Origin: Betaproteobacteria bacterium
GTDB lineage: Bacteria > Pseudomonadota > Gammaproteobacteria > Burkholderiales > Rhodocyclaceae
NCBI GenBank assembly: GCA_016234745.1
Contig: JACRAR010000074.1
Location: 531,413 to 595,412 of the forward strand
Direction: 5' to 3'
DNA: 64,000 nt
The position numbers and the translations under genes were made by a program. This document shows positions 16,945 through 26,642 of the stretch, piece by piece (position 1 is the stretch's first letter; each line of letters begins with the position of its first letter). Below the pieces are notes generated by a model, which was given only the letters and a program-made list of their open reading frames with translations, was not told the origin of the DNA and did not search any database.

Positions 16945-18686
16945 GACGGACTCACTTTTCGTCCCGGCTTGGTCGCATCGGCCCCGCGCAACTCCTTCAT
17001 CTGGGTGCGGCCGCGCGACAACTCTCCTTCGTGACTTTGCGTGGAGCGCACCAGCAAAGCCTTCTCAACCTGTTTTGCCACCAACTCCGTCTGTAGCGAT
17101 TTCAAGCGCACCTCAAGCTCGGCTTCCTCGGCATCGAGCCTGACGCGCTTGAGCTTCGCGGCGGCCTCGGCCGCCTCATGCGCGACCCGCTCGGTGCGTT
17201 CCTTTTCCCAACGCAGCGTGCCCATCAACACCTCGCCGCCGGCCGTGTAGGTGTCGGTCAGCGTCACTCCCGCATCGCTGAGGATCAGCTCGCGCACCTG
17301 ATTCGAATGCGCCGTGCCGCGCGACTTGACGATCGACAGGCCGCGGTTGCGCTCGCCGGCCTGCACCAGGTAGTTGAGGTGGATCCAGGTGTCTGCCAGC
17401 GTCGAGATCTGCAGCGGCGAGCCGCTCTCCGTCCGGTTTGACATCTCATCGAGCAGACTGGTGCACATCAGGGTGATGCCGTTGCCCTTGGACCAGTCGA
17501 TCAAGCGGTCCGCCACGCTTTGCGCGGTCAAGTCATTACTTGATTTGTACCATGTCGACACTGGATCGATTACCAGGCAGCGGGTGTCATGCTCCTGTGC
17601 CAGCGTCTTGATGCGCACCAGGTAGGTTTCGGCGCTGCCGGCGATGGAGCGCGCCGAGATCATGCGCAAGCAGCCGTTTTTCACGTATCGATCCAACTGA
17701 ATGCCTACTGAGGCGAGATTGCGGACCACCTCGTTACAATCCGAATCGAAACTGACGAACATGGTGCGCTCGTTGCGCCGGCAGGCCGCCTCAGCGAACG
17801 CCGCGCTCAAGGTGGTCTTGGCGGTGCCGGAAAAGCCGGTGATCAGCACGCTGGCGCCGCGGTAGTAACCGCCGCCGAGCATGGTATCGAGCCGTTCCAC
17901 GCCACTCGAAACGCGCTCGTTGCTGACCTTGGCGTCCATTCGGACTGGTGTGTGCGGGACGGCAACTTCCAACCCGCTGGCGCCGATCAGGAACGGTGAT
18001 TCATTTTCATCGAAGCTGGAACCGCGATACTTCTGCACGCGCAGATTGCGGTGCGACACGCCCAGCACCACGCTGTGGTTGAGGATCACCGCACAGTCCA
18101 CCATGAATTGCATGAAGCCGAACGGCTGCTCGATGATGGCGCTCGCATCATCCCCGCCCAACTTGGCGGTGATGATGCCCGTCAGTTTGCGCGTCAACAG
18201 CCACTCATGCAGCCGGTAGATCTCGCGCCGTTTCGTTGCCGGGTCGGGCAGCAGCGCCAAGACCACATCCAGGGCGTCGAAGACGATGCGGCGCGCTCCC
18301 ATTTCCTTGATCTGAGCCTCCAGCGCCGCCAGCATCCCGCCGAGATCGAAATCTCCCGACTGGATCAGGTCGGGCTGCGGCTGGGCATCCAGGAAGAATA
18401 GTTGCTTTTTTTGCAACGCCGCGAGCTTCCAGCCGAAGCTTGCCGCATTGGCCACGATGCGCTGCGAGGTTTCCTCGAAAGCGACAAAGATGCCCGGCTC
18501 CTTACCCGCCTGCGCGCCATGAACCAGGAATTGCAACGCGAATACGGTCTTGCCGGAACCGGGTCCGCCTACCAGCAGCGTGGTGCGGCCGTGCGGCAAA
18601 CCGCCGCCGGTGATTTCATCGAAACCGGTGATTCCGGTAGAGGCTTTGCTTGACGCTTTCACAAGTGTAGATGGGACAGTCTTCAT
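16941..18686 (-). CDS. kaiC: KaiC-family double ATPase
   Basis: A 581-residue protein with two RecA-type domains. Domain CI has Walker A GGPGSGKT at 40-47 and the catalytic pair E71-E72. Domain CII has Walker A GFSGTAKTT at 284-292, but the position of the second catalytic pair reads D314-S315. The autophosphorylation pair is kept as S428-T429 in ISTLADT. After about residue 485 comes a charged coiled coil to about 550 and a basic tail, longer than the cyanobacterial C-terminus. The start chosen is the ATG at 18686, preceded by AAGGA; the frame stays open 84 codons further, but that part has no family similarity. First gene of the kaiC-kaiB-GGDEF/EAL-kinase operon. Confidence 0.9.
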   Translation of the reverse strand: MKTVPSTLVKASSKASTGITGFDEITGGGLPHGRTTLLVGGPGSGKTVFALQFLVHGAQAGKEPGIFVAFEETSQRIVANAASFGWKLAALQKKQLFFLDAQPQPDLIQSGDFDLGGMLAALEAQIKEMGARRIVFDALDVVLALLPDPATKRREIYRLHEWLLTRKLTGIITAKLGGDDASAIIEQPFGFMQFMVDCAVILNHSVVLGVSHRNLRVQKYRGSSFDENESPFLIGASGLEVAVPHTPVRMDAKVSNERVSSGVERLDTMLGGGYYRGASVLITGFSGTAKTTLSAAFAEAACRRNERTMFVSFDSDCNEVVRNLASVGIQLDRYVKNGCLRMISARSIAGSAETYLVRIKTLAQEHDTRCLVIDPVSTWYKSSNDLTAQSVADRLIDWSKGNGITLMCTSLLDEMSNRTESGSPLQISTLADTWIHLNYLVQAGERNRGLSIVKSRGTAHSNQVRELILSDAGVTLTDTYTAGGEVLMGTLRWEKERTERVAHEAAEAAAKLKRVRLDAEEAELEVRLKSLQTELVAKQVEKALLVRSTQSHEGELSRGRTQMKELRGADATKPGRKVSPS

Positions 18687-19048
18687 CCTGTTTCCTTCAG
18701 AAAACACAAGCAAAAAGTCGCTAGCATTTGGAACGCGAGCAGATACGCGCCGCCTCTTGCCAATGCGTGGAAAACAGTCATATCTCCCCAATAATGGCAG
18801 CATGCGTCGGTTTCTTGTGGCGGTCTGTGCGGTAGGACACGCAACCTTCGTTGTGCTCAGGTCCGCAAGGCAGGAGCGGGGAATTTGGCTCAGAATTATT
18901 GCCAGTGCTTTTGTCATGTAAGAATAGCGACATCCCATGCGACCCTGGACGCTGGGCTAGAATGTGCGAAGGTACACCCGGCGATCTTTGGGCTAAGAAT
19001 TAACAGCCTGGCGTATGAAGCTACAAAGTTTTTTGAGGAGGTTTCACC
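18687..19048. other. Divergent intergenic region kaiC / ABC importer
   Basis: About 362 nt lie between kaiC (minus) and the solute-binding protein gene (plus). A strong GAGGAGG ribosome-binding site precedes the importer start, and TAGAAT at 18958-18963 could be a -10 box, but no good -35 accompanies it. I see no RNA gene or repeat. The promoter of the Kai operon must also lie here but cannot be fixed by eye. Confidence 0.45.
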
Positions 19049-19945
19049 ATGACCAAACTACAATTTATCTTGGCAACCGCGATCGTCGTCGGCATTGCCA
19101 TGACACCTGTGTCGGCCCAGGAAAGCGCCACACTGAAAAAAATCAAGGACAGCGGCACGATTTCCCTGGGCCATCGCGAGTCCTCCATTCCCTTCTCCTA
19201 TTACGATGACAAGCAGCAGGTAATCGGCTATTCGCACGAGTTAATGCTCAAGGTCGTCGATGCGGTCAAGGCCGAGTTGAAGCTGGCCAAGCTGGATACC
19301 AGATTGATGCCGGTCACTTCGCAGAATCGCATTCCCCTGGTGCAGAACGGCACGGTGGATATCGAATGCGGTTCCACCACCAACAATACCGAACGGCAGA
19401 AGCAAGTCGCTTTCTCCAACACCATTTTCATCATCGGCACCCGTTTGATGACCAGGAAAGATTCCGGCATCAAGGATTTTCCTGATCTGGCCGGCAAGAA
19501 TGTCGTGACCACCGCCGGCACGACTTCCGAACGCCTATTGCGCAAGCTCAATGAGGACAAGAAACTCAACATGAACATCATCAGCGCCAAGGATCACGGC
19601 GAGTCCTTCCTGACCCTCGAGACCGGCCGGGCAGTGGCTTTCATGATGGACGATGCGCTGTTGTATGGTGAAATGGCCAAAGCCAAGCGCGCCGGCGATT
19701 GGGCCGTGGTTGGCACGCCGCAATCGCGCGAAGCTTATGGCTGCATGCTGCGCAAGGATGATCCGGGATTCAAGAAAATTGTCGACAGCGCCATCGCCAA
19801 GGCCATGACCTCGGGTGAAGCAGAGCGCGTTTACAACAAATGGTTCATGAACCCCATACCGCCCAAGGGGCTCAACCTGAATTTTGTGCTGAGCGAAGAC
19901 ATGAAGGCCTTGTTCAAAAATCCCAACGACAAGGCTTTCGAATAA
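19049..19945 (+). CDS. gltI: Amino-acid ABC transporter substrate-binding protein (GltI-like)
   Basis: A 298-residue periplasmic solute-binding protein. A signal peptide ends near VSAQE (cleavage about residue 23), then an SBP_bac_3 fold follows. The segment around CGSTTNNTERQ and the C-terminal NPIPPKGLNLNF resemble glutamate/aspartate-binding GltI. A strong GAGGAGG site lies 7 nt before the ATG. Two permeases and an ATPase follow in order, the classic gltIJKL layout. The substrate is inferred from family resemblance: most likely glutamate/aspartate, possibly another polar amino acid. Confidence 0.88.
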   Translation: MTKLQFILATAIVVGIAMTPVSAQESATLKKIKDSGTISLGHRESSIPFSYYDDKQQVIGYSHELMLKVVDAVKAELKLAKLDTRLMPVTSQNRIPLVQNGTVDIECGSTTNNTERQKQVAFSNTIFIIGTRLMTRKDSGIKDFPDLAGKNVVTTAGTTSERLLRKLNEDKKLNMNIISAKDHGESFLTLETGRAVAFMMDDALLYGEMAKAKRAGDWAVVGTPQSREAYGCMLRKDDPGFKKIVDSAIAKAMTSGEAERVYNKWFMNPIPPKGLNLNFVLSEDMKALFKNPNDKAFE

Positions 19946-19998
19946 GCACGGGAACCGCAGGATAGACATTCCTGCCGTCTGCGGATAAACCCGGAATC

Positions 19999-20736
19999 AT
20001 GGGCTACCACTGGAACTGGGCGGTGCTGCTGGCACCGACACCTTCCGGGGGTGTGACCTACCTGGACTGGTTGTTGTCCGGGTTGAAAGTGACGGTGGCG
20101 CTGTCGTTGTCATCCTGGATCCTGGCCCTCGTGCTGGGTTCGATCATGGGTGTCCTGCGCACCGTGCCCAACCGCTGGCTCTCGGGGATCGCCAGCGCTT
20201 ACGTGGAAATTTTCCGCAACATTCCGCTGCTGGTGCAGCTTTTCATCTGGTATTTCGTCTTGCCCGAATTGTTGCCGGTCGGCATTGGCACTGCTTTCAA
20301 GCAACTCGACCCGATGCTGCAGCAGTTTCTTTCGGCCTGGATCTGTCTCGGCTTTTTTACCAGCGCCCGGGTGTGCGAACAGGTTCGTGCCGGCATCGGT
20401 TCCCTGCCGCGCGGCCAGAAAAGTGCCGCCCTGGCCCTGGGCTTCACGCTGCCGCAAACCTATCGCTTCGTGCTGGTGCCGATGGCTTTCCGCCTCATTG
20501 TGCCGCCGCTCACCTCCGAGTTTCTGAATATTTTCAAGAACTCCGCGGTGTGTTCGACCATCGGCCTGCTCGAACTGGCAGCGCAGGGCCGGCAACTGGT
20601 GGATTACACAGCCCAGGCGTACGAGTCCTTCATCGCCGTGACGCTGTTGTACGTGCTGATCAATGTCGTTGTCATGGTGGCAATGCGCAAGGTCGAAGAG
20701 CGCACTCGCGTGCCCGGCTACATGGGAGGAAAGTAG
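19999..20736 (+). CDS. gltJ: Amino-acid ABC transporter permease (GltJ-like)
   Basis: A 245-residue membrane permease of the HisMQ family with about five helices. The EAA loop region reads [20 protein letters not shown], which contacts the ATPase. The N-terminus ([10 protein letters not shown]) and the long insert after the third helix are typical of GltJ. It lies 53 nt after the binding-protein gene and 4 nt before the second permease, so it is one half of the heterodimeric translocation pore. Confidence 0.9.
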   Translation: MGYHWNWAVLLAPTPSGGVTYLDWLLSGLKVTVALSLSSWILALVLGSIMGVLRTVPNRWLSGIASAYVEIFRNIPLLVQLFIWYFVLPELLPVGIGTAFKQLDPMLQQFLSAWICLGFFTSARVCEQVRAGIGSLPRGQKSAALALGFTLPQTYRFVLVPMAFRLIVPPLTSEFLNIFKNSAVCSTIGLLELAAQGRQLVDYTAQAYESFIAVTLLYVLINVVVMVAMRKVEERTRVPGYMGGK

Positions 20737-20740
20737 CCGC

Positions 20741-21418
20741 ATGTATGAATTCGACTGGAGTTCGATTCCCGGTGCGCTACCTTTCCTCTGGCGGGGTATG
20801 TGCATATCCCTGGAAATTACACTGACTGCGATTGGTGTCGGCATTCTTTGGGGCACCCTGCTGGCGCTGATGCGCTTGTCGAAGCTGCGAGTGCTGGGCT
20901 GGTTCGCCGCCGGTTACGTCAATCTGTTCCGTTCGGTGCCGCTGGTGATGGTGCTGTTGTGGTTCTTCCTGATCGTGCCGCAACTGCTGGAGAAGCTGCT
21001 CGGCCTGCCGCCCGGCAGCGATGCCCGGCTATCCTCGGCCATCGTCGGCTTTGCCCTGTTCGAGTCGGCCTATTACTCCGAGATCATCCGCGCCGGCATC
21101 CAGAGCGTGCCGAAGGGCCAGGCCTCCGCCGCCTATGCCCTTGGCATGACTTACGGGCAGGCCATGCAGCTGGTGATCCTGCCGCAGGCTTTCCGAAACA
21201 TGGTGCCGCTGCTGCTGACCCAGGCCATCATTTTGTTCCAGGACACGTCGCTGGTGTATGTCAGCGCTCTCGCCGATTTCTTCGGTGCCGCCTACAAGGT
21301 CGGCGATCGCGACGGCCGGCTGGTGGAACTGCTACTGTTCGCCGGAGCCGTGTACTTTGTCATCTGCTATTCCGCTTCGCTGCTGGTCAAGCGTTTCCAG
21401 AAAGGGACGAGTGCATGA
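20741..21418 (+). CDS. gltK: Amino-acid ABC transporter permease (GltK-like)
   Basis: A 225-residue HisMQ-family permease starting [20 protein letters not shown], as in GltK. The ATG at 20741, 4 nt after the gltJ stop, is chosen over an in-frame start inside gltJ, because homologues begin here. The EAA loop reads [17 protein letters not shown]. The stop overlaps the ATPase start (ATGA). With GltJ it forms the membrane channel of the importer. Confidence 0.9.
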   Translation: MYEFDWSSIPGALPFLWRGMCISLEITLTAIGVGILWGTLLALMRLSKLRVLGWFAAGYVNLFRSVPLVMVLLWFFLIVPQLLEKLLGLPPGSDARLSSAIVGFALFESAYYSEIIRAGIQSVPKGQASAAYALGMTYGQAMQLVILPQAFRNMVPLLLTQAIILFQDTSLVYVSALADFFGAAYKVGDRDGRLVELLLFAGAVYFVICYSASLLVKRFQKGTSA

Positions 21419-22143
21419 TTTCGATAAGGAATGTCAGCAAGCATTACGGCAGTTTCCAGGTGCTGGCCGACTGTTCTACCGAAGTGGCCAAGGGTGAAGT
21501 CATCGTGGTGTGCGGGCCTTCCGGATCGGGCAAGTCGACCCTCATCAAGTGCGTCAACGGCCTCGAGCCTTTTCAACAGGGAGAGATCTGGCTCAATGGC
21601 ATCTCCGTCGGCGATCCCAAGACTAATTTGCCCAGGTTGCGCGCCCATGTCGGCATGGTCTTCCAGAATTTCGAGCTGTTTCCGCACATGAGCATCATCG
21701 ACAACCTCACGGTCGCCCAGGTCAAGGTGCTGGGGCGCAATTTGGATGAGTCGACCAATAAGAGCTTGAAGCTGCTCGACCGCGTCGGGCTCAAGACGCA
21801 GGCAGGAAAATTCCCCGGCCAGCTGTCCGGCGGCCAGCAGCAGCGCGTGGCGATAGCGCGCGCCTTGTGCATGGATCCCATCTGCATGCTGTTCGACGAG
21901 CCGACCTCGGCGCTCGATCCCGAGATGATCAACGAGGTGCTCGACGTGATGGTGGAACTGGCCAGGGAAGGCATGACCATGATGGTGGTGACGCATGAAA
22001 TGGGCTTTGCGCGCAAGGTGGCGCATCGCGTGATTTTCATGGATCACGGTCGCATCATCGAGGATGCAGGCAAGGAAGACTTTTTTGGTACCCCGCGTTC
22101 AGAGCGGGCGCAAGTGTTTCTGTCCAAGATCCTGCAGCACTGA
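21415..22143 (+). CDS. gltL: Amino-acid ABC transporter ATP-binding protein (GltL-like)
   Basis: A 242-residue nucleotide-binding subunit starting [12 protein letters not shown]. Walker A GPSGSGKS lies near residues 32-39, the Q-loop in [13 protein letters not shown], the signature [15 protein letters not shown], Walker [14 protein letters not shown], and the H-loop VVTHEMGFA. The ATG overlaps the gltK stop. It is the last gene of the four-gene importer operon and energises uptake of the amino acid captured by the periplasmic binding protein. Confidence 0.93.
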   Translation: MISIRNVSKHYGSFQVLADCSTEVAKGEVIVVCGPSGSGKSTLIKCVNGLEPFQQGEIWLNGISVGDPKTNLPRLRAHVGMVFQNFELFPHMSIIDNLTVAQVKVLGRNLDESTNKSLKLLDRVGLKTQAGKFPGQLSGGQQQRVAIARALCMDPICMLFDEPTSALDPEMINEVLDVMVELAREGMTMMVVTHEMGFARKVAHRVIFMDHGRIIEDAGKEDFFGTPRSERAQVFLSKILQH

Positions 22144-22184
22144 GTACGGCGGAAGTTTCCCCGGTGGTTGAGGCGAAACTGTTC

Positions 22185-22973
22185 TCAATTGCGGGCAGGT
22201 GACAAATTGAATTTTTCGACGCCTTCAAATAGCGCGAGTTCGCTGGCAAGAGCGGTTATCGGCGCCGCGGCGCCTTTGGTTACGGCGACTGCCACAAAAT
22301 GCCATTCAGACTGTTCGTCCGTATACGCAATCGAGATCGTTCCCCCGGCTATTTCGTACCCCCGCTCGAGCGCTGCGCGGCGAAGCACGTCCTCATGCGG
22401 AACGAAACCCTTCCGGAAGCGCATATCAATGGAGACGGCCTGACGCGAAGGCAGCCAGCCTTCAAGGCGAGAAATCCACATCATGCATGCCGCAGAGAGC
22501 AGTGTGAGCAGAATGGCTGCGGCGTAAAACCCGACGCCAACCAGGATGCCGATAGCTGAAGACGCCCAAATTGAGGCTGCCGTGGTCAGGCCGCTGATGT
22601 TCAGGCCCTCTTTCATGATCACGCCAGCACCGAGAAAGCCAATGCCGGTCACAACACCTTGAATGACACGCGTCGGATCAGCAGTCGCGATCAGGTTGGC
22701 ATGTCCGCCAAACCAGAAAGACGGATAGCCGGTAATCACGGTCAGCGCCGCCGATGCCATGCATACGAGGCCGTAGGTGCGCATGCCGGCGGCACGGCCA
22801 TGGTATGACCTCTCGTAGCCTACGATCAACCCCAGCAGCAAGGCCCCGAAGAGATTCATGAAAACGAGGATGCTGGTTGCGACCTCGGGCAGTGACCAGT
22901 AGGCGGCAAGAGATTCAAATGAGAGTGCGTTCACGTTGGACTCGCGAGTGGGTTGGGTATCTGATGAAGACAA
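22185..22973 (-). CDS. MgtC/SapB-family membrane protein
   Basis: A 262-residue inner-membrane protein. The MgtC domain (about 35-165) shows LLLGLIVGYERSYHGRAAG, LTVITGYPSF and the conserved GIGFLGAGVI and LTTAASIWA segments. It is followed by a soluble C-terminal domain (about 175-255). MgtC proteins of pathogens modulate ATP synthase and phosphate uptake; SapB-type homologues in environmental bacteria have no settled role. The start is uncertain: the longest form uses TTG at 22973, and GTG at 22934 is an alternative. It is convergent with gltL and divergent from dsbB. Confidence 0.85.
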   Translation of the reverse strand: MSSSDTQPTRESNVNALSFESLAAYWSLPEVATSILVFMNLFGALLLGLIVGYERSYHGRAAGMRTYGLVCMASAALTVITGYPSFWFGGHANLIATADPTRVIQGVVTGIGFLGAGVIMKEGLNISGLTTAASIWASSAIGILVGVGFYAAAILLTLLSAACMMWISRLEGWLPSRQAVSIDMRFRKGFVPHEDVLRRAALERGYEIAGGTISIAYTDEQSEWHFVAVAVTKGAAAPITALASELALFEGVEKFNLSPARN

Positions 22974-23027
22974 TCTTTGTTTTGTGGCTATTGCGGCAAA
23001 TCTTATAGCAAGTGGCGCAGAATGGGG

Positions 23028-23037
23028 CTGATATAAT
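23028..23037 (+). promoter_or_regulatory. Extended -10 element upstream of dsbB
   Basis: The sequence ending TGATATAAT is a perfect TATAAT with an extended TG two bases upstream. The box ends only 8 nt before the dsbB ATG, so transcription would begin just ahead of the start codon. No good -35 is visible 17 nt upstream, which fits an extended -10 promoter. Confidence 0.4.
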
Positions 23038-23045
23038 TTGAAGCG

Positions 23046-23531
23046 ATGACTTCCTCACCACGTTTCCCTTTCGCCGTCGTGATGATCGTCGCAGCCTGCA
23101 TGGTTGGCGGCGGCGTCATATTGCAGCAAACCCTGCGTATCGCAGCATGCCCGCTCTGCATCCTGCAACGCATGCTGGCGCTGCTGCTCTTTTGTTCTGC
23201 TGCTTTGGGATGGTTCTTCAATGACCGCCGCGCGGGACGTGCAGCAGTTAGCCTGCTGATGCTCGCCTGGACTGCTGCCGGCATGTTCGTGGCAGGGTAC
23301 CAGACTTATCTTCAGCGCTTCGCCCGCAATGTTCAGTGCAGCGGCGCTGCAGCCTGGTGGGAATTGCTGGTCGATTGGGCGGGCGAACAAGTTCCGCTGC
23401 TGTTTTACGCCAGCGGGTTGTGTTCCGACCCTGCCTGGAAATTCATCGGGCTTTCGATTGCCGAGTGGTCGCTGGTTTTGTTCAGTGGGCTTACCGTGCT
23501 AGCGCTGCACAGCCTCTTGCGGCGCAACTGA
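23046..23531 (+). CDS. dsbB: Disulfide bond formation protein B
   Basis: A 161-residue four-helix inner-membrane protein that reoxidises DsbA and passes electrons to quinone. The first periplasmic loop has the C35-P-L-C38 pair, and the second has C98 and C126, matching the two redox pairs of E. coli DsbB. Length is normal (about 160-175). It is monocistronic and separated from convergent rplQ by a bidirectional terminator. A possible -10 box sits 8 nt before the ATG, so the mRNA may be nearly leaderless. Confidence 0.93.
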   Translation: MTSSPRFPFAVVMIVAACMVGGGVILQQTLRIAACPLCILQRMLALLLFCSAALGWFFNDRRAGRAAVSLLMLAWTAAGMFVAGYQTYLQRFARNVQCSGAAAWWELLVDWAGEQVPLLFYASGLCSDPAWKFIGLSIAEWSLVLFSGLTVLALHSLLRRN

Positions 23532-23538
23532 GGCAAAC

Positions 23539-23567
23539 AAAAAAGCCAGGGGACCCCTGGCTTTTTT
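23539..23567. terminator. Bidirectional intrinsic terminator between dsbB and rplQ
   Basis: Two perfectly complementary 14-nt arms (23539-23552 and 23554-23567) contain a G+C-rich GCCAGGGG/CCCCTGGC stem flanked by six A's on one side and six T's on the other. It can therefore terminate both dsbB on the plus strand and the alpha operon on the minus strand. It lies 7 nt after the dsbB stop and 15 nt after the rplQ stop. Confidence 0.93.
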
Positions 23568-23582
23568 ACGCGCTGTTCCTGA

Positions 23583-23978
23583 TTATTCGGCCGCAGCGGG
23601 TGCCGTTTCCTCGACACGTTCCGGCTGGTCGAGCAGTTCGACCAGCGCCATCGGGGCGTTATCGCCAATACGGAAACCCATTTTGAGGATGCGTAAGTAG
23701 CCGCCGTTACGCTGCGCGTAGCGTGGACCGATTTCCGCAAACAGTTTGACGACCACCTCGCGGTCGCGCAAACGGTCGAATGCCAGGCGGCGGTTGGCCA
23801 GGCTGGGTTTTTTGCCCAGCGTGATCATCGGTTCCACAACACGGCGCAGTTCCTTGGCCTTGGGCAGGGTGGTTTTGATGGTTTCATGGCGCAACAAAGA
23901 GTTGGTCATGTTGCGCAACATCGCCAGTCGATGTGCTGATGTGCGATTAAGCTTTCGCAAGCCGTTACCGTGACGCAT
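23583..23978 (-). CDS. rplQ: 50S ribosomal protein L17
   Basis: A 131-residue protein starting [20 protein letters not shown], the conserved L17 N-terminus, and containing [18 protein letters not shown]17 binds 23S rRNA near the tunnel exit. It is the last gene of the alpha operon, 75 nt after rpoA, directly before the terminator. The C-terminus is a few residues longer than E. coli L17 (127 residues). Confidence 0.97.
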   Translation of the reverse strand: MRHGNGLRKLNRTSAHRLAMLRNMTNSLLRHETIKTTLPKAKELRRVVEPMITLGKKPSLANRRLAFDRLRDREVVVKLFAEIGPRYAQRNGGYLRILKMGFRIGDNAPMALVELLDQPERVEETAPAAAE

Positions 23979-24053
23979 GATGCTACCTCGTATTTATGCG
24001 GCTGCCGCGCAGTGCAAGCAACCGGTTAATCGTTATCGAGAGTGCTGCTCAAA

Positions 24054-25040
24054 TTAAGACAACTTCTCCAGACCCAGCGGCGGCCAGCTTTCCAGTTTCA
24101 TGCCCAGGGTCAGGCCGCGCGAGGCAAGGACTTCCTTGATTTCGTTGAGCGACTTGCGACCGAGATTGGGCGTCTTCAAGAGTTCCGCCTCGGTGCGCTG
24201 GATCAGGTCGCCAATGTAATAGATATTCTCGGCTTTGAGACAGTTGGCCGAACGCACCGTCAGTTCAAGATCGTCGACCGGGCGCAGCAGAATCGGATCG
24301 ACCGCGGTTTGCTTCGGCGATTCGATGGACATCGGCGTACCTTCGAGGTCGGCAAAAACCGACAATTGATCCATTAGGATGCGGGCCGCGTAACGGATCG
24401 CCTCTTCGGGATCGATCGAGCCGTTGGTCTCGATGTCGATGATGAGTTTGTCCAGGTCGGTACGCTGTTCGACGCGAGCCGATTCCACCGCGTAGCTCAC
24501 GCGACTGACCGGGCTGAACGAAGCATCCAGCATGATATGGCCGATGCCCTTGGTTTCCTTGTCGCTCGGTCTTTGGGTAGCCGGAATATAACCGCGGCCG
24601 GCCTCAATCTTGATCTGCATGTCGAGTTTGCCGCCCGGCGCAACGTGCGCAATGACGTGGTCCGGATTGATGATTTCGACGTCGTGCGTGACTTCGATAT
24701 CGCCTGCGGTCACCACGCCTTCGCCTTTGCGCGACAGGTTCAGCAGCGCTTCGGAACGGTTGTGCAGCTTCAGCACCACGCCCTTGATATTGAGCAGGAT
24801 GTCGACAACATCCTCTCGAACACCGTCGAGCGTCGAGTACTCGTGCAACACGCCTTCGATCGCTGCTTCAGTGGGGGCATAGCCTGGCATGGAGGAAAGC
24901 AGGATACGCCGCAGGGCATTGCCCAATGTATGGCCATAGCCGCGCTCGAAAGGCTCCATGACTACGCGCGCATGCACTGGAGAAAGTGTTTGGACGTCGA
25001 TGATACGCGGTTTTAGAAGTGCGCTGCTTTGCATCTGCAT
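24054..25040 (-). CDS. rpoA: DNA-directed RNA polymerase subunit alpha
   Basis: A 328-residue protein. The N-terminal dimerisation domain (about 1-232) includes [20 protein letters not shown], and after a linker the C-terminal domain (about 250-318) has the helix-hairpin-helix DNA/activator surface ([15 protein letters not shown] ... [13 protein letters not shown]). It seeds assembly of the polymerase core. It lies between rpsD (74 nt) and rplQ (75 nt), the standard alpha-operon position. Confidence 0.98.
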   Translation of the reverse strand: MQMQSSALLKPRIIDVQTLSPVHARVVMEPFERGYGHTLGNALRRILLSSMPGYAPTEAAIEGVLHEYSTLDGVREDVVDILLNIKGVVLKLHNRSEALLNLSRKGEGVVTAGDIEVTHDVEIINPDHVIAHVAPGGKLDMQIKIEAGRGYIPATQRPSDKETKGIGHIMLDASFSPVSRVSYAVESARVEQRTDLDKLIIDIETNGSIDPEEAIRYAARILMDQLSVFADLEGTPMSIESPKQTAVDPILLRPVDDLELTVRSANCLKAENIYYIGDLIQRTEAELLKTPNLGRKSLNEIKEVLASRGLTLGMKLESWPPLGLEKLS

Positions 25041-25114
25041 TTCCTCTGAATGGAAGGGTTTCAGGCGAGGGCTGAGTTAACTGGAATAACCCGCAACCGG
25101 CCGGAGAATATCTG

Positions 25115-25744
25115 TTAGCGCGAATAGAGTTCGACGATCAGGCCTTCGTTCAGCGTCGCTGGTAGCTCGGTACGTTGTGGATAAGCCTTGAAAGTGCCTT
25201 TACCGGCTTTGGTGTCGACTTCGATCCACTCCGGAAAGCCACGTGACTCAGCGGCCTCAAGCGCAGCCTTGGTACGCAACTGGGCGCGGGCGCTGTCGGT
25301 GAGTTGGATCACGTCGCCGGGACGCACACCATAGGACGGAATATTGACGCGCCGGCCGTTGACCAGAACACCATTGTGCCGCACCACTTGCCGGGATTCG
25401 GCGCGCGATCCGCCAAAGCCCATGCGGTAGGCAACAGTGTCGAGGCGGCCTTCCAGCAGTTGCAGCAGGTTCTCGCCGGTTTGCCCCTTGCGGCTCTCTG
25501 CAGTTGCAAAAGTCTTGCGGAACTGGCGCTCGAGCACGCCATAAATGCGGCGCACCTTTTGCTTTTCGCGCAATTGTGTGCCATAGCCCGACAGACGCTG
25601 CCCGGACTTCTGGCCATGCTGGCCGGGGGCATAGGCGCGGCGCTCGACCGAACATTTGTCGGTGAAGCACTTCTCGGCCTTCAGAAACAGCTTCTCGCCT
25701 TCACGACGGCATTGACGGCATTTGGGATCAAGATTACGAGCCAC
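25115..25744 (-). CDS. rpsD: 30S ribosomal protein S4
   Basis: A 209-residue protein with the S4 RNA-binding domain ([14 protein letters not shown]). The N-terminus carries C9, C12, C26 and C31, a complete zinc-binding set, so this is the cysteine-containing (C+) form rather than the zinc-free E. coli type. S4 nucleates 30S body assembly and in E. coli represses the alpha operon. It is 52 nt after rpsK and 74 nt before rpoA. Confidence 0.97.
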   Translation of the reverse strand: MARNLDPKCRQCRREGEKLFLKAEKCFTDKCSVERRAYAPGQHGQKSGQRLSGYGTQLREKQKVRRIYGVLERQFRKTFATAESRKGQTGENLLQLLEGRLDTVAYRMGFGGSRAESRQVVRHNGVLVNGRRVNIPSYGVRPGDVIQLTDSARAQLRTKAALEAAESRGFPEWIEVDTKAGKGTFKAYPQRTELPATLNEGLIVELYSR

Positions 25745-25796
25745 GGTTTACTCCTTGAATTCAGACAACGACATAGTCAATCGGAATGGACTATGT

Positions 25797-26186
25797 CTAG
25801 ATGCGACGGCGCTTGGGCGGACGGCAACCATTGTGCGGGATGGGCGTGATATCGGTAATGCTGGAGATCTTGATGCCCAGTGCATTGAGTGCGCGCACGG
25901 CCGATTCGCGGCCGGGTCCAGGACCCTTGATGCGAACCTCGAGGTTCTTGACGCCGCATTCCACCGCCACCTTGCCCGCAGCTTCGGCGGCGACCTGCGC
26001 CGCAAAGGGTGTGCTCTTGCGCGAACCCTTGAAGCCGGCACCACCGGAAGTTGCCCAGGAAAGCGCATTGCCTTGGCGATCGGTGATGGTGATGATGGTG
26101 TTGTTGAACGATGCATGCACGTGAGCAATGCCCTCGGCGACGTTCTTCTTGACCTTTTTGCGAACCTTTGTTGCTGGCTTTGCCAT
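25797..26186 (-). CDS. rpsK: 30S ribosomal protein S11
   Basis: A 129-residue protein ending in the conserved basic tail [17 protein letters not shown]. The core [17 protein letters not shown] and [14 protein letters not shown] are diagnostic. S11 sits on the 30S platform and contacts the mRNA exit path with S7. It lies 15 nt after rpsM and shares its promoter. Confidence 0.98.
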   Translation of the reverse strand: MAKPATKVRKKVKKNVAEGIAHVHASFNNTIITITDRQGNALSWATSGGAGFKGSRKSTPFAAQVAAEAAGKVAVECGVKNLEVRIKGPGPGRESAVRALNALGIKISSITDITPIPHNGCRPPKRRRI

Positions 26187-26201
26187 GAGTGGATTCCCTG
26201 A

Positions 26202-26567
26202 TTATTTTTTCGCGCCGGCAATTGCCTTGCGCGGACCTTTGCGGGTGCGGGCATTGGTACGGGTACGTTGTCCGCGTACCGGCAACCCGCGTCGATGACG
26301 CAAGCCACGGTAGCAACCCAGATCCATCAAACGCTTGATGCTCATGGTCACTTCGCGGCGCAAATCGCCTTCGACGGTAAATTTAGCCACCTCTTCGCGC
26401 AAACGCTCCATTTCGGTATCAGTCAAGTCCTTGACTTTTGTCGCTCTGCCGACTTTTGCCGCATCGCAGATTTTTTGCGCGCGCGGACGACCGATGCCGA
26501 ATATCGCCGTCAGAGCGATTTCGGCATGCTGATGGTTTGGAATGTTTACCCCTGCAATACGGGCCAT
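26202..26567 (-). CDS. rpsM: 30S ribosomal protein S13
   Basis: A 121-residue protein starting [20 protein letters not shown]. It has the helix-two-turn-helix region and the basic C-terminal tail ([25 protein letters not shown]) that reaches the decoding region. It is the first gene of the alpha operon; a good sigma-70-like promoter lies in the 75-nt gap before it. Length is close to E. coli S13 (118). Confidence 0.98.
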   Translation of the reverse strand: MARIAGVNIPNHQHAEIALTAIFGIGRPRAQKICDAAKVGRATKVKDLTDTEMERLREEVAKFTVEGDLRREVTMSIKRLMDLGCYRGLRHRRGLPVRGQRTRTNARTRKGPRKAIAGAKK

Positions 26568-26609
26568 AGGCTCACCCTAAATTTTTGTCCCAACAACGGG
26601 AAACTGAAT

Positions 26610-26638
26610 ATTATAAATAACTTACCTGCAGAAATCAA
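26610..26638 (-). promoter_or_regulatory. Promoter of the alpha operon (rpsM)
   Basis: On the minus strand TTGATT (26638-26633) and a perfect TATAAT (26615-26610) are separated by 17 nt. The pair lies in the 75-nt gap between rpmJ and rpsM, where the E. coli alpha operon also begins. The leader from about 26603 to the rpsM ATG would be roughly 35 nt. Confidence 0.75.
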
Positions 26639-26642
26639 CCAA

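Noticed and set aside
18687..18938. 84-codon N-terminal extension of KaiC
   Set aside because: It has no family similarity and starts without a ribosome-binding site, whereas the ATG at 18686 has AAGGA and a normal KaiC N-terminus.
22144..22184. A possible terminator between gltL and mgtC (AGTTTC/GAAACT)
   Set aside because: Only a 6-bp stem with a 15-nt loop and no T-run on either strand.
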